Shown here: positions 60,086 to 64,000 of the stretch, piece by piece
Position numbering within the stretch: the first letter of the stretch is position 1
Layout: each line of letters begins with the position of its first letter
NCBI RefSeq assembly: GCF_014851395.1
Contig: NW_024044459.1
Coordinates: forward strand, 5,557,100 to 5,621,099
Direction of reading: 5' to 3'
DNA: 64,000 nt
Source: Micropterus salmoides
Lineage: Eukaryota; Chordata; Actinopteri; Centrarchiformes; Centrarchidae
The notes under the pieces: model-generated
The model's database searches: none
The model's input: only the letters and a program-made list of their open reading frames with translations
What the model was told of the DNA's origin: nothing
Position numbers and translations under genes: made by a program

Positions 60086-61235
60086 CCCAATCCCAATGTC
60101 TACACTCACAGAATTTGAGACATGTTCCCGGGAAGTCCGTGAGGGCTTAGGGTTGTCCCACTGTCAAATCGGCAAGTGCACGAGGGCTCTCTCATGGACA
60201 TTTTGAGCCCTTTCTAAACCATTTTTGTAAGTCCGCATTTCTGCCGACTTTGCCTGAGGGAATTGCCCACAGTTCATAGCGGTATGACGTGAAACAACGA
60301 GGGTTACCAGGGGAAGCCCGGAAGCGAGAGAAAATTCACGTCAAATCCGCCTTTATAAGAGAGAAGAATGGTAAACAAACAAGCGTGGAAACCTGATGTT
60401 AAAATTGCTAGAATTTTTATTAACATAGATTTAAGATGGTACATAGAACACATGAAGTCAGAGGAATGAATCACCTTATTACACACTTAATTTATTCTAT
60501 TCTATTTATTTTAGTTTTTGCTTAATGATCCTGTTTTGACCAACAGTAGTGCATTGATTATTGGCAAATGTAGACTGACATTTACCTCTCCATCACTCTA
60601 TAGGACAAGAGCAAAGTCCTTTTAGGCAAGTCATGCCACTCGGCAGCCATCTTGGAAACACCTCCGAGCAGCTATTTCGCACTAACAAGACCAGGCTCCT
60701 ATCTAAATGAATGGGGAGAGAGCCAGTCTTGCACTTCCATTGTTCATAAAAACATTAAAAAAACATACAAAACTACATGAATAGAATCACCATTGAAAAA
60801 GTTTGACAACTCTGCCCCAAAACAGCGTTTTTCCTGACCGGTTCTACTTCTGCTACGCACACGTCACCACTTCTGCGTATGCGCAGTAGAAGTAAAACCG
60901 ACCCTTATGTCAGTGGAATCACACGATTGGCTGAAATATGATTCCCGCTTGGTTGTTAAAAGCAGACGATTGGCTTTCTAGTGGGAGGGAGAATGTGATT
61001 GAGTGGCGTGTCTCCTCTAAAATGTCTCTGACAGTAGCCTGCAAGACTTAAAAATCAGGCAAAAACATAAAAATAAAAAGTGTGCAACATGTTTCAGCGT
61101 TGTCAAGGTAACATGATAATGTGGCAAAGTGCTGTCCTGTTCCTGTTTGCAGCATTTTGAGCCCTTGCAGCCTCTGGCACTCAATCACTTTCCAAGTGAT
61201 GTCAGGAAAGTCTTAGGGCTTAGGGGGGATTGGGG
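60086..61235. mobile_element. candidate DNA element with inverted ends
   Basis: cccaatccc at 60086-60094 is the exact inverse of gggattggg at 61226-61234. Sub-terminal parts also match inverted (gagggctta...ttttgagccc at the left, ttttgagccc...agggctta at the right). About 1.15 kb with no coding capacity. Class unknown. Confidence 0.4.
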
Positions 61236-61486
61236 GATTGATTGACCTGCACAAAATAGTTATGAATCTAAATAGGTGGTATCATTAATTGTGATCTAAA
61301 GTCTAAGAGCAGATCAAATAAGTTAATCTAAACCTTCTCAGAGGTTGCAATAAATGACTTGGCTTCAAAACTATTCAGTAGAGTGTAACTTCTAAGGGAA
61401 TGTCACATTTGTCTCTTAAAAAAATGTCCAAATAAAACCAGTATAGAACATCAGCTTTTCATTTTTTTACTTTCTACTCACATCTA

Positions 61487-62450
61487 GGGGAGAGCTGGAT
61501 GAGTTGAGTCAGTTTTTACTTGAGGTGTCTTTGAAGTGAGGACATGACAGTAATGTCTCCAACTAAAATATGTACATATATTTTAGGATGTGGTGCATCC
61601 CTGGGGATAATCAATATGGATCTAAAATAAACTGTTTTCAAAATATGGCTTTCCAAAAAATAAAGTGGACTCTTGGCTCAACTTGCCCCATATGAGGGGA
61701 AAGGGAGAGAATAGGTTGAGCCACATGGGCGTCTTGGACATCAATGTCATTTCATCGTGCAAACTCAAACGCCAGGTCCCAACATTTAATTGCACTTAGA
61801 TAGTGAAACATTGCAGCTATATCTCCTGGTTGTTTCATATCAGTGTATCGCTTTAAAGTCATCCTGTTTATCGACATGTCCCGTGCCACCTGGTGAATGG
61901 ACTTCCCATTTTTGTACCTCTCCCACTTCTCTGTCCAAACCCACAATAGGAGTTAAAGCCTGTCTGGGTTCCATTTATAGAAGCATGACATGATGGTTTC
62001 TGCTCTAAAATGCATGATGTCACATCATTTCACTGATGCATAAGAATGCAATGTAAAATTACAGTTAAATATCTGGCTCATCTTCCCTCAGGTCTTTTGG
62101 CTCAAATTACCCCATCCCCGCCATTTTAACAAAATTGTGTCATCCAGCAGTTTAAGGGTAAAGTCATGCTAACAGTATACCCTCCTATTGTAACTTCCTA
62201 AAGCACTAACACATGCGTAAGATTTTCTCAAACCTGTCTGTAAAGAATCAGGACTTCTTGAAGATAAAAAAATCATTTTTGATCTTAAATGTGCTTGTCA
62301 CTTATTCCATGGGCCTCTCTTCATCAAAGGGAGAGTAAAATGGATGACTCTTCAAAAATGTGTAGTCACATGACCAATTTTGTCTATGACTGCCGAGAAA
62401 CAAGGGGTGGCTCAACTTCCCCATAGGCTCACATCACCCACACTTCCCTG
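61487..62450 (-). mobile_element. pogo-like DNA transposon relic
   Basis: Bounded by TA on both sides (61485-61486 and 62451-62452). The ends are similar inverted: ggggagagctggatgagttg at the left, and cagggaagtgtgggtgatg on the minus strand at the right. The inside carries several gggg..gttgag / ctcaac..cccc words and a psq-type HTH frame. About 0.96 kb, so far shorter than an autonomous element. Confidence 0.55.
61752..61946 (-). pseudogene. pogo/Tigger-type HTH fragment
   Basis: NGKSIHQVARDMSINRMTLK matches the pipsqueak-type helix-turn-helix that starts pogo-family transposases and related domesticated proteins (two DNA-binding helices, then a basic 'TLKRY'). The CENP-B-type second HTH and the DDE catalytic domain are absent. 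No ATG start is needed, as this is a relic. Confidence 0.7.
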
Positions 62451-62452
62451 TA

Positions 62453-63815
62453 CAAAACATTAACCTATAAACACCATCTTAATATTTTAACTGTTAACTA
62501 TAATATGCTGTTAAGTTTAGATCACACTATTTACAATTAACATAGGAAACTGATTTTATTTTTAGTATATTTAGTCTGATCCACAAATGATTCACACACA
62601 AGCAATTTAAATATATATCTTGCATTCATGAAAGCATCAATATAAAAAGGTTAAAAATGTAAAAGTAGTTTTGTTATAATAATGTTGACAGGAACCCAGT
62701 GTCATAAGTTGACATAAGTAGTAGAGTAAAAGTTAAAAGAAAAGGCTAAACAAGCAGTAATGTGCAGGATCTGAAAGAGCCCCGCTGGAAGCTGGGACTG
62801 TTATTTCCTGTAGAGCTGGACGGGGTTTCATCTGATTGTGTTCCGCAATCAACAGTGCTGGCACATGAAAGACAAGATGAGTACAAAGTCACCGACAGTA
62901 CACACAGTGTTTTCCCAGCTGCCATAAACATACTGAACTCTCAGATCTCCTCCACACGATAACCTCTCTAGCAGGTTACAATAATTACGGTGGCAATGTC
63001 AAATACACTGTTTATTCATGTTTGCAATAATAATCTTGCTGCTGGACACCTGTTGACCACTCAAGTCAGCTCTATGTATATTTTATTAACATCTTATTTT
63101 ATATTTCTTATGGAACTGTACTAGTTGACATCACAGATTCTAATCCAAAAAACTCAGAAGCAGCTCTCACACACCTAATTTATCACCTTGAACTGAGGAA
63201 CATCTCCCTAGTTACAGCCCAGCTACCTGTCTTCACCACAGCTGCAGGGGTCTGCTTGCAGTTCGTGAGAGATGACGCTCATATTTACTAACAAAAAAGG
63301 TGAATGCAAATTTCCGCAGGTAGCCTATAACATCTTTCTGCCGAATAATGACTCCACCTCTTAAAGTCCTTTTTCAGTGGCGAATTTGATCTCCCTACTG
63401 ACTTTGATCAATGTGCTGTGCAAAATCTGTGCAGTTATCACCACATAGCCTTTTTTTTTTTGCTGAATCTCAAGGAATGCTACTTCTAAGTATAATACAT
63501 GATTGTATCTGAACTGAACAGTCACTTCGTTTAAGTAAGAAGCCAAATCTAACTTTGCCTGATTTAATGGTTTAAAGAGATTAATGTTAATTTTACATCA
63601 GCTAAAAGACGAACAGTGCCATTACCTTCCAACTTCACACAGACACCTTTTGTTCAAAGTATTATCACTCTAATGTCTGACACTTCTTTAATACTGTACA
63701 TGCTCACTTCTCTTAGACTCTTTAAAAACTGGGGTTAGCACACACTTCCTTTCACTTAGCATCGTTAGCACAGCTTGGGGTTGCTCAAAGCTACTAATTA
63801 GCTTAGCGAGCCACA
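62453..63815. other. gene-free stretch
   Basis: AT-rich, no recognised exon, RNA or transposon. Confidence 0.4.
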
Positions 63816-63955
63816 TTTACATTTATTCATTCAGCTGACGCTTTTATCCAAAACAAAACGACTTACAATTGCTATTTAACATAGGTCGCACGCATCTGGA
63901 GCAACTAGGGGTTAATTGTCTTGCTGAGGGACACAATGGTGAGATAAGCTAACAA
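63816..63955 (-). mobile_element. SINE body and tail, same family as 37.8 kb, 5'-truncated
   Basis: On the minus strand it reads accattgtgtccctcagcaag, then gttgctccagatgcgtgcga, a tail with a 6-base insertion in gtcg-ctttggataaaagcg, and aatgaataaatgtaaatgtg. The tRNA-like head is missing. Confidence 0.85.
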
Positions 63956-64000
63956 GCTATGCCTGTAGACACCGATACCTGCTAATTAATGTTAGCACGT
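63956..64000. other. window end, nothing recognised
   Basis: Short AT-rich end of the window. Confidence 0.4.

Noticed and set aside
5700..64000. ZMAT4 exons downstream of sfrp1
   Set aside because: Looked for C2H2 motifs expected from human synteny and recognised none; the human gene has small, widely spaced exons that could be missed by eye.

Overview
This is vertebrate nuclear DNA, almost certainly from a ray-finned (teleost) fish. The evidence is a spliced gene exon with vertebrate SFRP1 sequence, AT-rich non-coding DNA, and dense fish-type repeats (tRNA-derived SINEs with LINE-like tails, L2/CR1-type LINEs, hAT-like and pogo-like DNA elements, long GT arrays). There are no bacterial-style operons, and nearly every open frame of 60-180 codons is chance or a transposon relic.

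Layout. Positions 1-2719 are the 3' part of an intron. Positions 2720-3045 are the last coding exon of a secreted frizzled-related protein 1 gene (sfrp1), + strand, encoding most of the netrin-like (NTR) domain. Its 3' UTR probably runs to a poly(A) signal near 5.68 kb. From there to 64 kb I recognise no host gene exon with confidence. The stretch reads as a gene desert or a very long intron.

Within it lie: a SINE (6.8 kb); a recent tandem duplication of a 2.5-kb unit (8.23-13.13 kb) whose outer end recurs inverted at 14.0-14.1 kb around a 23-bp minisatellite and an RT relic; a damaged L2/CR1-type LINE with an SGNH-esterase ORF1 and an internally deleted ORF2 (16.9-19.6 kb); a run of dispersed repeats and hAT-like ends (20.3-22.9 kb); two more LINE 3' fragments (34.1-35.0 and 41.0-42.6 kb); SINEs at 37.8, 45.3 and 63.8 kb; an LTR-like block and a BED-finger transposase relic (46.5-47.7 kb); a hAT-like element with a 170-bp MITE nested in it (54.7-56.1 kb); and a pogo-like element with TA flanks (61.5-62.45 kb).

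How the parts relate. SFRP1 is a secreted Wnt antagonist, and only its C-terminal module is here. The LINE fragment at 34.1-35.0 kb ends in the same 3' tail as the SINEs at 37.8 and 63.8 kb, consistent with LINE machinery having mobilised those SINEs. Several copy pairs inside the window (3.4/31.1 kb, 20.3/53.9 kb, 4.7/20.5/28.9 kb) support calling them dispersed repeats without a database. The least explained items are the tandem duplication with its inverted outer end, a minus-strand exon-like ORF with good splice sites at 38.95-39.15 kb, and several non-repetitive, motif-rich blocks that could be conserved regulatory elements.
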